A program made the position numbers and the translations under genes. A stretch of DNA of 64,000 nt from Elephas maximus indicus (Eukaryota > Chordata > Mammalia > Proboscidea > Elephantidae). Shown here in pieces: positions 32,609 through 43,461 of this stretch. The stretch is from NCBI RefSeq assembly GCF_024166365.1, contig NC_064822.1, positions 102,110,823-102,174,822 of the forward strand. Reading direction: 5' to 3'. Each line of letters starts with the position of its first letter. Position 1 is the first letter of the stretch. The notes under the pieces were generated by a model. That model was not told the origin of the DNA. It made no database searches and saw only the letters and a program-made list of their open reading frames with translations.

Positions 32609-33901
32609 GTGCCACAAATCACACTCATATAAGACGGCAAACGTAATCAACAAAGGTCATTTGTGTTCTCATTGCTCCACCAACCAGCTATTCTCCATCT
32701 TTGCCTCTCCTCAGGCTTCCCTATTTCCAGAGACATGACAATATTGAAATTAGGCCAGTTAACAATCCTACAATAGCCTTTAAGTGTTCAAGTGAAGGGA
32801 AGGGTTGCATGTCTCTCACTTTAAATCAAAAGCTAGAAATGATTAAGCTTAGTGAGGAAGACACATCGAAAGCTGACACAGGCTGAAAGCTGTGTCAAAC
32901 AGTTAGACAACTTGTGAATGTAAAGAAAAAGTTCTTGAAGGAAATTGAAAGTGCTACTCCAGTGAACACATGAATGATAAGAAAGTAAAACAGCCTTATT
33001 GCTGATAGGGAGAAAGTTTTAGTGGTCTGGATAGAAGATCAAACCAGCCACAACATTCTCTTAAGCCAAAGTCTAACCCATAGCAATGCCCTCACTCTCT
33101 TCAATTCTGTGAAAGCTAAGAGAGGTGAGTAAACTGCAGAAGAAAAGTTTGAAGCTAGCAGAGGTTGGTTCATGAGGTTTAAGGAAAGACACCGTCTCCA
33201 TAACACGAAAGTGCAAGGTGAGGCAGAAGGTGCTGATATAGGAGCTGCAGCAAGTTATTCAGAAGATGTAGCTAAGGTACTTGATGAAGGTGCCTACACT
33301 GAACAGCAGGCTTTCAGCGTAGATGAAGCAGCCTTACATCGGAAGAAGGTGCCATCCGGGACTGCCATAGCCAGAGAGCAGAAGTCAGTGCCTGGCCTCA
33401 AAGCTTCAAAGGACAGGCTGACTCTCTTGTGAGGGGCTAATACATCCGGTGACTTTAAGTTGAAGCCAACGCTCATTTACAATGCCAAAAATCCTAGGGC
33501 CCTTAAGAATTATACTAAATATACTCTGCTTGTGTTCTGTAAATGGAGCAACAAAGCCTGGATAACAGCACATCTGTTTGTAACATGGTTTACTGAATGT
33601 TTTAAGCCCACTACTGAGATCTCCTGCTTAGAAAAAAAGATTTCTTTCAAAATATTACTGCTTATTGACGATGCACCTGGTCACCCAAGAGCTCTAATGG
33701 CGATTTACAAGGAGATTAATGTTGTTTTCATGCCTGACAACACAACATCCATTATGCAGCTTATGGATCAAGGAGTAATTTCAACTTTAAAGTATAATTA
33801 TTTAAGAAATACATTTCGTAAGGCTATAGCTGCCATAGATAGTGATTCCTCTGATGGATCTGGGCAAAGTAAATTGAAAACCTTCTGGAAAGGATTCACC
33901 A

Positions 33902-34013
33902 TTTGTTATGGATTGAATTACATCCCCACAAAATGTGTGCCAGCTTGGCTAGGTGATGATTCCCAGTATTGTGTGGTTGTCCTCCAAGTTGTGAGCTGAT
34001 GTAATTTTCCTAA

Positions 34014-34045
<32 letters not shown>

Positions 34046-34491
34046 CTTTCCTATGTGTGGTTAATTCGAATCTCTGCCTGTGGTCAACAAAGCAAGATCA
34101 GGTTATGTAAAGAGTGTGGGGTGCAACACCCTCATTCAGGCCACATACCTGATTCAATGTAAGGAGAGTTTCCCTGGGTTATGGCCTGCATCACCTTTTA
34201 TCTTATGAGAGATAAATGGAGAGAGAAGGGCCTCATACCACCAAAGAAGAAGAGCTGGAAGTGGAGAACATCCTTTGGACCCAGGGTCCCTGCACTGAGA
34301 AGTTTCTACACCAGAGAAAGATTGATGATGAGGACCTTCCCCCAGAGCCAACAGAGAGGAAACCTTCCCCTGGTGCTGGCGTTCCTGAATTTGGACTTCT
34401 AGCCTCCTAAACTGTAAAAGAATAAATTTCTGTTTGTTAAATCATTCACTTGTGAAATTTCTGTTATAGCAGCACTAGATAACTAAGACAT
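33902..34491 (+). mobile_element. MaLR-like LTR, family C copy 1
   Basis: Begins tgttatggattgaattaca and ends taactaagaca, with aataaatttctg as polyadenylation region. Same family as 59785-60400 (shared words such as tttatcttatgagagataaa-gg and tcctttggacc). Contains an A18T11 tract (34012-34040). Inserted in Tigger1. Confidence 0.75.
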
Positions 34492-34991
34492 CATTCTGGA
34501 AGCCATTAAGAACATTCATGATTCATGGGAAGAGGTCAAAATATCAATACTGACGGGAATTTGCAAATAGTTGATTCCAACCCTAATGGATCACTTTGAG
34601 GTGTTTAAGACTTCAGTGGAAGAAGTCACTGCAGATGTGGTGGAAATAGCAAGAGAACTCTAATTAGAAGTAGAGCCTAAAGATGTGACTGAATTGCTGC
34701 AATCTCCTGAGAAAACATTAATGGATGAGGAGTTCCTTCTTATGACTGAGCAAAGAAATTGGCTTCTTGAGATGGAACATACTCATGGTGAGTATGTGGT
34801 GAACATTACTGAAATGACTATAAAGGATTTAGAATATTACATAAACTTATTTGATTAAGCAGCCACAAGGTTTGAGAGGATCGACTCCAATTTTGAAAGA
34901 AGTTGTGCTGTGGATGAAATGCTATCAAACAGCATGGCATGCTACACAGAAATCTTCCATGAAAGGAAGATTCAGTTGATGCAGCAAACTT

Positions 34992-35554
34992 TGTTACTGC
35001 GAATTGCGGATTCGTGTCACCTGCCGCAAAGCCCATAATGAGACAGGAGGAGGTAAGCAGCAAGAGGGCTTTACTGAACACAGGTATTCAAGAGACAGAG
35101 AGGGTTAAATTTCTCTGAAATTCTGTCTAAACTTAGAGGGCTAATTGGAGAGTTTTTATAGGGGGAAGGTCAGGGTTTAGAGGTTTTCAAGAAGGTTGGT
35201 TTTTCTTTGTGGTAGACATGATGATAAAGTGATCTGTTATTGAAGTCCTACAAGTCTCTTCTTGCCATCCTGGAGTCCTGCAAGTCTCTTCATGCCATCT
35301 TGGTTTCTGTCACAAGCTTGGTTCAGTTATCTCGGTTTTGTGTATTTTTTTCCTTGGGAGAAGAACATAGTTTAATCAGCAACTAAAAATTGATTACCTT
35401 ATTTTTCTTTAAAGGAACAATTGTGGGACAGATTCCAGAGCAAGTAATTACATTTCAAAGACTAGCTTGCTTATACAGTTATACTAAAACATTAGAAAAT
35501 ATATTCTCTCTACTTCAATACTAAAACATTAAAGCAAATGTTTTCTCTGCTTCA
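34992..35554 (-). mobile_element. solo class I ERV LTR, family D
   Basis: 563 bp, ends TG...CA, flanked by the 4-bp duplication actt (34988-34991 and 35555-35558). In minus-strand sense it has a U3 start in two tandem 37-bp units (35518-35554 and 35481-35517), a pair of 30-bp repeats (35244-35273 and 35274-35303), a TATA box (ccctataaaaact, near 35155-35164), an AGTAAA signal and a U5. No viral gene is present. Old endogenous retrovirus trace inside Tigger1. Confidence 0.85.
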
Positions 35555-35781
35555 ACTTCATTGTTGTCTTATTTTAAGAAATTGCCACAATCACCAACCT
35601 TCAGCAACCACTGCCCTGATCAGCTAGCAGCCATCAAAATTGAGGCAAAACCCTCCATCTGCAAAAAGATTGACTTGCTGAGGGCTCAGATAATGGTATT
35701 TTTTAGCAGTAAAATATTTTTGAATTAAGGTATGTACATTGTTTTTTTAGACATAATGCTATTGCACACTTAATAGACTAC

Positions 35782-35948
35782 CCAAAAAAACAAACCCAGT
35801 GCTGTTGAGTCGATTCCGACTCATAGCGACCCTATAGGTCAGAGTAGAACTGCTCCAGAGAGTTTCCGAGGAGCGCCTGGTGGATTCGAACTGCCGACCC
35901 TTTGGTTAGCAGTCGTAGCACTTAACCACTACGCCACCAGGGTTTCCA
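35782..35948 (-). mobile_element. AfroSINE, young-looking
   Basis: Antisense copy with perfect 10-bp target duplications aatagactac (35772-35781 and 35949-35958), inserted near the Tigger1 3' end. Confidence 0.95.
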
Positions 35949-36167
35949 AATAGACTACGATATGGTATAAACATAACTTTTATATGCGCTGAAAAACCAA
36001 AAAAAATTGTGTGACTCCCTTTATAGTGGTGATCTGGATTCGAACCTGCAGTATCTCCGAGGTATGCCTGCAGTCAATAAGTGAGGAGTAGGTGTATTTC
36101 CAACCAGGGCTGCTGTCAATTGTTATGGATTGATTGAGGGTAGAGCGAGACATAATCAAACAGGCCT

Positions 36168-36390
36168 TTTTTTTTTTTAATTACGAAGTAGAAGTTTATT
36201 TTTTTTTTCTATCTGAAGTGTAAATAATCAAATAGGGAAACTAAAAATAAGAATTTTCTATGGTTGTAATCATAAAACACCAGTGTGAAACTAATCAAGA
36301 TTTAAATATGTTTTAAATGTATTACCTAAGAAACATTACATCAAAATTGTCAGAAAAAGGGTTACACCTATCTTGAAATGTGTATTTTAA
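36168..36390 (-). other. candidate 3'-transduced sequence of L1-C
   Basis: Non-L1 segment of about 212 bp between the L1-C poly(A) complement (T8, 36391-36398) and a second T11 tract (36168-36178). The minus strand has AATAAA (complement near 36197-36202) about 18 bp before that second tract. The outer word acaggcctttttt at 36161-36173 recurs at the far end of L1-C (42073-42085). Same structure as in L1-B. Confidence 0.6.
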
Positions 36391-37541
36391 TTTTTTTTAT
36401 TGTGCTTTAGATGAATGTTTACAGCTCAAGTTAATTTCTCATACAAAAATTTACACACATAGTGTTATGTGACACTAGTTTCAATTCCTATACTAAAAGA
36501 CAAATCCTTCATGAGAATTATTTTATGTTTTAAGTCCAGTCTGGACTTTCTTTGAAGAGTGGGCTTCAGGAATGGTTTTAGTTCTGGGTTAACAGAGCGT
36601 CTGGGGGCCATGGCTTCGGGGGTTCCTCCAGTCTCAGTCAGACCATTAAGTCTGGTCTTTTTGTGTGAATCTGAGTTCTGCTCCACACTTTTCTCCCTGT
36701 CAGGGACTGTCTGTTGTGTTCCCTGTGAGGGTGGTCACTGGTGATGTAGCCAGGCACCATCTAGTTCTTCTGGCCTCAGGCTGATGCAGTCTCTGGTTTA
36801 TGTGGCCCTTTTGACTCTCGGGCTCATATTTTCCTTATGTCTTTGGTGTCCTTCATTTTCCTTTGCTCCACATGGGTTAGAACCAATTGATGCATCTTAG
36901 ACGGCTGCTCACAAGCTTTTAAGACCCCAAACGACACTCACCAAAATGGGATGCAGGACATTTTCTTAATAAACCTTGTTATGCTAATTGACTTAGATGT
37001 CCCCCAAAACCATTGTCCCCCAGACCCCCACCCCTTCTACTCTGTCCCTTGAAGCGTTTGGTTGTGTTCAGGAAACTTCTTAGCTTTTGGTTTAGTCCAG
37101 TTGTGCTGACTTCCCCTGTAATGTGTGTTGCCTTTCACTTCACCTAAGATAATTCTTGTCTACTACCTAGTTAGTAAGTTCCCCGATTCCTCCCTCCCCA
37201 ACCTCATAACCATCAAAGAATGTTTTCTTCTGTGTTGAAACCTTTTCTTGAGTTCTTATAATAGTGGTCTCCTATAGTATTTGTCCTTTTGCAACTAATT
37301 TCACTCAGCATAACACCTTCCAGATTCATCCATGTTGTGAGATGTTTTGCAGATTAACCATTGTTCTGTATTGTTGCGCAGTATTCCATGGTGTGTATAA
37401 ACCATGATTTATCTGTTCATCTGTTGATGGGCACCTAGGCTGTTTCTATCTTTTTGCTGTTGTAAACAGTGCTGCAATGAACATGAGTGTGGTATATCTA
37501 TTCATGTTGGCTCTTATTTCTCTAGGATATATTCCAAGGAG

Positions 37542-38205
37542 TGCATCTTAGGCTGGGTTCTCTGGAGAAGCAAAACCACTAAAGCATATAAATATATATA
37601 GAGAGAGATTTATATCAAGGAAACAGCTCACACAATTGTAGAGGCTGGAACGTCCCAAGTTCATGGAGCAGGATAGAGGTTTCTCCTAATCCACGTAGCT
37701 GCAGGGACTGGCAAACCCAAGATCAGCAGGTCAGAGAGCAGGACTCTTGCTCACAGGCTGTGAAGGTTGATGAACCCCAAGATCGGCAGGCAAGACCGCA
37801 AGTCTTCTGATTCACGTAACTGCAGGGGCTGGCGAACCCAAGAATGACAGGTCAGAGAGTAGCACTCTTAGAGAAGATCAACGAATTCCAAGATCAGCAG
37901 GTAAACTGCTAGCTCAAGTCCCAAGAACCGGAGGTTAGATGAACAAGAAGCAGCTGCAGGATCCAGAGCCAGCCAAAAACCTTGGCAAGGCGAGCAGAAA
38001 GGAAGGTGGCAGAGGGTGGGGAGATGAATGCTGAGGGGGTAGTGAGCCACCACAGGCCCCACCCCTGCCAGTACCACTCAGCAGATTCTGTCATGGGGGT
38101 GATTACATATCAAATTTCAACAGGAAGTGATCACAATATTATACAACTGCCAAAACACTGAGAATCATGGCCCAGCCAAGTTGACACACAATCTTAACCA
38201 TCACA
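37542..38205 (-). mobile_element. ERVL-type LTR (LTR33-like) in L1-C
   Basis: In minus-strand sense it begins tgtgatggttaagattgtgt, runs about 660 bp and has ATAAA near the end followed by a cttctccagagaaccc-type terminus. Internal words around aacccaagatcagcagg recur at 37711, 37772, 37833 and 37885, roughly every 60 bp. L1 sequence is continuous once it is removed. Family name is tentative. Confidence 0.6.
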
Positions 38206-41200
38206 GACTGGGATTGCTTGATCATAAGGTACCTCTATTTCTAGCTTTTTAAGGAAGTGCCAAATCAATTTCCAAAGCCGCTGTACCATTTTACATTCCC
38301 ACCAGCAATGTATAGGTGTTCCTGTCTCTCCACAACCTCTCCAGCATTGATTATTTTGTGTTTTTTGGATTAATGCTATTTTTTTTTGTTGTTGTTGTGC
38401 TCAGAGAGCACTGCATTGTAGTTTTGATTTGCATTTCTCTAATGGCTAGTGATCATGAGCATTTCCTCCTGTATCTGTTAGCCACCTGATTGTCTTCTTT
38501 GATAAAGTGTCTCTTCATAGCCTTTGCTCAATTTTTAATTGAGTTATTTGCTTTTTGTTTTTGAGGTTTGTAGTATCTTGTAGATTTTAGAGATTAGATT
38601 GGATATGTTGTAGCCAAAAAATTTTTCCCAGTCTGTAGGTTGTCTTTTTACTCTTCTGGTGAAATCTTTTGATTCCTAGAAACATGTAGAGCATAAGTGT
38701 TTGATTTTTAGAAGCTCCCAGTTATCTAGTTTCTCTTCTGGTGTTTGTACATGTTAGTTATGGTTTGTATTCTGTTTATGCCGTGTATTAGGGCTCCTAG
38801 CATTGTCTCTATTTTTTCTCCCATGATCTTTATTGTTTTAGATTTTATACTTAGGTCTTTAATCCATTTTGACTTAGTTTTTGTACATGGTGTGAGGTAT
38901 GGGTCTTATTTCATTTTTTTGCAGATGGATATACAGTTATGCCAGCACCATTTGTTAAAGAAACTGTCTTTTCCTCATTTAACAGACTTTGGGCCTTTGT
39001 CAAATATCAGCTGCTCGCAGGTGGATGAATTTATGTTTGGATTTTCAATTCTGTTGCACTGGTCTATGTATCTGTTGTTGTACCAGTACCAGGCTGTTTT
39101 GACTACCTTGGTAGTAAAATAGTTTCTGAAATCAGGTAGTACGAGGCCTCCCACTTTGTTCTTCCTCTTCAGTAATGTTTTACGTATCCGGCGCCTCTTC
39201 CTCTTCCATATGAAGTTGATGATTTCCTTCTCCATTTCGTTAAAAAATGTCATTGGAATTTGGATTGGGATTGCATTGTATCCGTAGGTCACTTTTAGTA
39301 GAATTGACGTTTTCACAATGTTGAGTCTTCCTATCCATGGGCAAGGTATATTTTTCCACTTATGTAGGTCTCTTTTGATTTCTTGCAGTAGTGTCTTGTA
39401 GTTTTCTTTGCATAGGTCTTTTATGTCTCTGGTTATATTTATTCCTAAGTATTTTATCATCTGGGAGGCTGTTGTAAATGGTATTGATTTGGTGATTTCA
39501 TTTTCAAAGTTCTCTTTGTTGGTGTAGAGGAATCCAACTGATTTTTTTATGTTTATCTTGTATCCTGATACTTTGCTGAAATCTTCTATTAGTTCCAGTA
39601 GTTTTCTTATAGATTCTTTGGGGTTTCCTATGAATGAGATCATATCATCTGCAAATAAGGATACTTTTACTTCTTCCTTACCAATTTGGATCCCCTTAAT
39701 TTCTTTTTCTCGCCTGGCTAGGTTCTCCAGCACAAGGGCATTCTTGTCTAGTTCCAGTTCTCAAGGGGAATGCTTTCAGACTCTCTCCATTTAGGGTGAT
39801 GCTGGCTGTTGGCTATAAAGCCCTTTATTATGTTGAAGAATTTCCCTTCTATTCCTATTTTGCTGAGTTTTTATCATGAATGGGTGCTGGGCTTTATCAA
39901 ATTCCTTTTCTGCGTTGATCGATAAGATCAAGTTGTTCTTATCTTTTGTTTTATTTATGTGATGGCTTACATTGCTTGTTTTTCTAATGTTGAACTACCC
40001 CTGCATCCCTGGTATGAGTCCCACTTGGTCATGATGAATTAGTTTTTGATGTTGTTGAAATCTATTGGCTAGAATTTTGTTGAGGATTTTTGCATCTATG
40101 TTCATGTGGGATATTGGTCTATAATTTTTTTTTTTTTGGTGTCTTTACCTGGTTTTGGTGTCAGGGTAATGCCAGCTTCACAGAATGAGTTTAGGAGTAT
40201 CCCATCCTTTTCTATGCTCTGAAACACCTTTAGTAGTACTGGTATTACTCTTCTCTGAAAGTTTGTTAGAATTGTCCAGTGAAGCCGTCAAAGCCAGGGC
40301 TTTTTTTTTTTTTTGCTGGGAATTTTTTTTTTTATTGCCTCTTCAATTTCTTCTTTTGTTAAAGGCTTATTTAGATTTTCTACCTCAGTTTGTGTTAGTT
40401 TAAGTAGGTAGTATGTTTCTAGAAATCTGTCCATTTCCTGTAGGTTTTCAAATTTTTTGGAGTATGATTTTTCAGAGTATTCTGTTATGATACTTTTAGT
40501 TAGGTGTGTTTTGATATCGCTCATCTCATTTCTTATTTGGGTATTTACTTCCTCTCCGGTTTTTCTTTTGTCAGGTTGGCCAGTGGTTTATCAATTTTGT
40601 TGATCTTTTCAACGAACCAGGTTTTGGTCTTGTTGATTCTTTCAATTGTTTTTCTATTCTCTATATCATTTTTTTTTTTTAAATCATTTATTTCTGTTCT
40701 TTTATTATTTCCTTTCTTCTGGTGCCCGAGAGCTTCTTTTGCTATTTGTTCAAGTTGTAGCATTAATGTTTTGATTTTGGCCAGTCTTTTTTTTGGATAT
40801 GTGCACTTGTTGCTATAAATTGGCCTTTGAGAACTGCTTTTGCTGTGTCCCAAAGGTTATGGTAGGTTGAGTTTCATTCTTATTTGATTCTAAGAATTTC
40901 TTTATTCTATCTTTGATGTCTTCTATAACCCAGTAGTTTTTCAGCATGGTGTTGTTCAGTTTCCTTGTATTTGATTTTTTTCCCTTGCTTTTTTGTTATT
41001 GATTTCTACTTTGGTCAGAAAAGATACTTTGTAATATTTTGATGTTTTGAATTCTGTTAAGGCTTGCTTTGTGGCCAAATATGTGATCTATTCTGGAGAA
41101 TGTTCCATGTGCTTTGGATAAGAAAGTATACTTGGCTGCTGTTGGGTGGAGTGTTCTTTATGTCTGTGAGATGAAGTTGGTTGACTGTGACATTTAGATC

Positions 41201-41347
41201 TTCCATGTCTTTACTAAGCTTCTTTTTTAGATGTTCTGTCCTTCATTGACAGTGGTGTGTTGAAGTCTCCTAATACTATTCTGGTGCTATTTCTCTTATC
41301 AGTGATGTTAATGAGTTTGTCTTATGTCTTTTGGAGCCCTGTCATTG

Positions 41348-41780
41348 TGTAACTGAAAGCCACTCAGGTTCTTGTCCTGTCTTATTAGCTGATTGAAATA
41401 AGACGGACACTGACTGCAACGGAAACAGAAAGTGGCAAGTTTATTGTCTGTGCATACAAGGAGCACATGGGGTCTAGTGACCTTAAGGCGGACTAAGGGG
41501 GCTGGGGAGCTTTTTGTTTCCAATGGCAGCAGGGGGTTGGGTTTGGTACCAGGGATTTTCTGCCTTTAGCCCTCCCGTGCCTATATTTGGGGGGTGGGGG
41601 GGGTCAGTTGAAGGATGTGATTCCAATCTGTGCACGCTTCAAGGTGTAACTAGGGCTAGTCAGTGGACGAGCCACTACCTGCTGCGACTTCCTGCTCAAA
41701 ACAAGCTTGTGGTTAGCAAGACAAAGAGGGCGGAAGGGGTGTTGATGGGGGTTTTCAATATGGCTGAGCAGCCTGTTTCA
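41348..41780 (-). mobile_element. solo class I ERV LTR, family E
   Basis: 433 bp, TG...CA ends, perfect 4-bp duplication attg (41344-41347 and 41781-41784), inserted in L1-C. In minus-strand sense, AATAAA with a cttgccactttctg-type R/U5 follows a C-rich U3. The plus strand holds a G-rich run near 41589-41605. No viral genes. Confidence 0.9.
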
Positions 41781-42085
41781 ATTGGGTGTGTATATATTTA
41801 TTATGGTTGTGTCCTCCCGGTGTATTGATCCTTTAATCATTATATAGTGCCTTTCCTTATTCTTTGTGATAGATTTTGCTTTAAAGTCTATTTTGTCAGA
41901 AATTAACATTGCTAGTTCTGTTCTATTTTGAGTGTAGTTTGCTTGATATTTTTTCCCATCCTTTGAGTTTTAGTTTTTTTGTGTCTTTGAGTCTAAAGTG
42001 TGTCTCTCTTGTAGTTAGCATATGGACGGATCATGTTTTTTTTTTTTTTTTAATTCATTCTGCCACTCTCAGACAGGCCTTTTTT

Positions 42086-42230
42086 GAAAAACACTTTATT
42101 GCTGAGGAGAATTCCATGGTAGGGACATACCGTTGTTTTGTTTAGCCATTCACCTACTGAGAGACACTTTGGTTGTTACCAGTTTTTGCCTATTACAAAT
42201 AAGGCTGCTATGAACAGTCATAACAGGTTT
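42086..42230 (-). mobile_element. old L1M fragment
   Basis: Plus-strand words gaattccatggtagggaca, a ccattcacctactgagagac block and ggctgctatgaaca are the complement of an L1M region. It adjoins the L1-C target duplication. Confidence 0.55.
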
Positions 42231-43050
42231 GTTGAAGAAGAAAATTAGTAACAGACATCTTACTTTGATTTTAAACTTTTTCTTAGCCACAAAACCAAAT
42301 ATTAACCAGCAAATCATGTCAGAAATTGCTCTATAACAATGTAAATGTTTCTTAACCTGCTAGAAAAGGATAGTCAACAAACCATAATCTCCTAATTTAA
42401 ATCTCAAAAAGTCTCTTAGCTGCAGGTGGTTGTAAGGCCAAGTTATTAGTAGCCGTGTTTTTTTTTTTTTTTTTTTAGTAGGTATAGTTCAAGCCAGTCA
42501 AACCCAGTTTACTAGCCTACATGCTAAGGGAAAAAATGCAATTTATCTTACTGTGCCTGAGCACCATGATGAAATATGTAGTCCATAATGTGGTCGCTAT
42601 CGACTCGATGGCACTGGGTTTTTAATGTTTATATGTACTTCCTTGTCCACCATGGGTGACCCTGCTGGTATAAAAAGTTCTTTCTCCCTTGTTTAAGGAG
42701 CTTGATTTGAGGCATACACCTCCTTGCTCCTTGACTGCATGCTTCCAATCAGTGCTGTTCCTCCCTCCTCACCTCAGTATGTCTTTATTGACAAGAAGCT
42801 ACACACAGCAGGACCTGCTTTGGGTAACATTGGAAGGCAGGATTCAATCAATCCTATTAAGATTAGTCAATGGTTGATCTTCTATATTTCTCCCTTCTCT
42901 TCTGTTTATAAATCTCATTGTACCTAGCTTCTAGAAGCCATTTGCTTTTTCTGGAATCAAAATGGTCTCCCTATATGAATATAGAATAACTAACTGCTCA
43001 GAATAAACTTTATGTTCAAATTTCACTGAGTTTGGATTATTTTTAACAAT
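42231..43050 (+). mobile_element. possible LTR
   Basis: TATA-like (tttataaatc, near 42905) and AATAAA (near 43004) boxes at LTR-like spacing, but ends and family are not clear. A 35-bp SINE/RTE tail word (42588-42622) and a 27-bp RTE-like word (42646-42672) sit inside it. Confidence 0.3.
42588..42622 (+). repeat. isolated SINE/RTE tail word
   Basis: ggtcgctatcgactcgatgg followed by cactggg matches only the AfroSINE tail. No head or body precedes it. Confidence 0.6.
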
Positions 43051-43461
43051 TGTTTTAACGTTTTTATGTTTAAGGGTTCAGTTTTAGTAAATTTTACTTA
43101 TGTAGCATGAACTCTTCTTTCACTGATGGTTCCAGATAAATAAGATTCTACTGTATTGAGAATAATTATTTCTATTGGTAATATTACTAAGAAATGTTTG
43201 CTTTAGAAATATCAGTGTTATTGTTTAAACCTCGTGTGTATCTTTCTTAAATAGTAGTTCATATTATCTTAAATGTTAATATATTAAGACATTTTGAACT
43301 TTTTTTTTTTAAATAGTTCACATAACCAATTTGTTAGGTTAATCTCAGGAAACTAAGAATGATTCTTAAGGTTGACTATTTTCTTTCTTATGCTTTTTCC
43401 CTCTGACAAGCCTTATTTGTATAATTTCATTCAATAATAATACAAATAACTAGCTCTGTGT

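Larger units (their letters stand above)
32787..35700 (+). pseudogene. Tigger1 transposase, broken
   Basis: Remnant of a pogo-type transposase, a DDE enzyme that cuts and pastes its element. Frame pieces show an N-terminal DNA-binding start (MSLTLNQKLEMIKLSEE, near 32811), a middle (33172-33432, FKERHRLHN and AASYSEDVAKVL) and a catalytic block in 33460-33999 with [24 protein letters not shown] and [10 protein letters not shown]. The last resembles the D-x-AP-H and D-N-T-S-x-x-QP-D-Q landmarks of the family. Stops (for example near 32883), frameshifts and two LTR insertions break it. Further C-terminal sequence continues at 34492-34991 and 35559-35700. Related to the domesticated TIGD proteins, but this copy is dead. 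Confidence 0.85.
32609..36070 (+). mobile_element. Tigger1 DNA transposon with three insertions
   Basis: Pogo-superfamily element, about 2.1 kb once the inserted LTR (33902-34491), ERV LTR (34992-35554) and AfroSINE (35782-35948) are subtracted. The 3' end ccgaggtatgcctg is the Tigger terminal repeat. The 5' terminal repeat is missing; sequence starts at tgccacaaatcacactc next to an old L1. Tigger1 is an extinct family, so the nest order is Tigger first and the three insertions later. Confidence 0.85.
36391..42072 (-). mobile_element. L1-C: decayed antisense L1
   Basis: Antisense L1 with 3' UTR (36391-37230) and most of ORF2, interrupted by an LTR at 37542-38205 and an ERV LTR at 41348-41780. 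Minus-strand frames keep recognisable pieces: 38975-39733 has the FADD reverse transcriptase motif ([13 protein letters not shown]), 40288-40524 and 40545-40853 the linker between endonuclease and RT. Many stops and frameshifts make it dead. Its 5' truncation is within the endonuclease region, near 42070. Older than L1-B because it has been hit by later elements. Confidence 0.9.

Noticed and set aside
33172..33999. A domesticated Tigger (TIGD-like) gene
   Set aside because: Stops and frameshifts between the pieces, LTR insertions in the coding part, and no intact reading frame.
37711..37910. CRISPR-like array (regular words about every 60 bp)
   Set aside because: Only four imperfect units inside an LTR in a mammalian genome; not repeat-spacer architecture.
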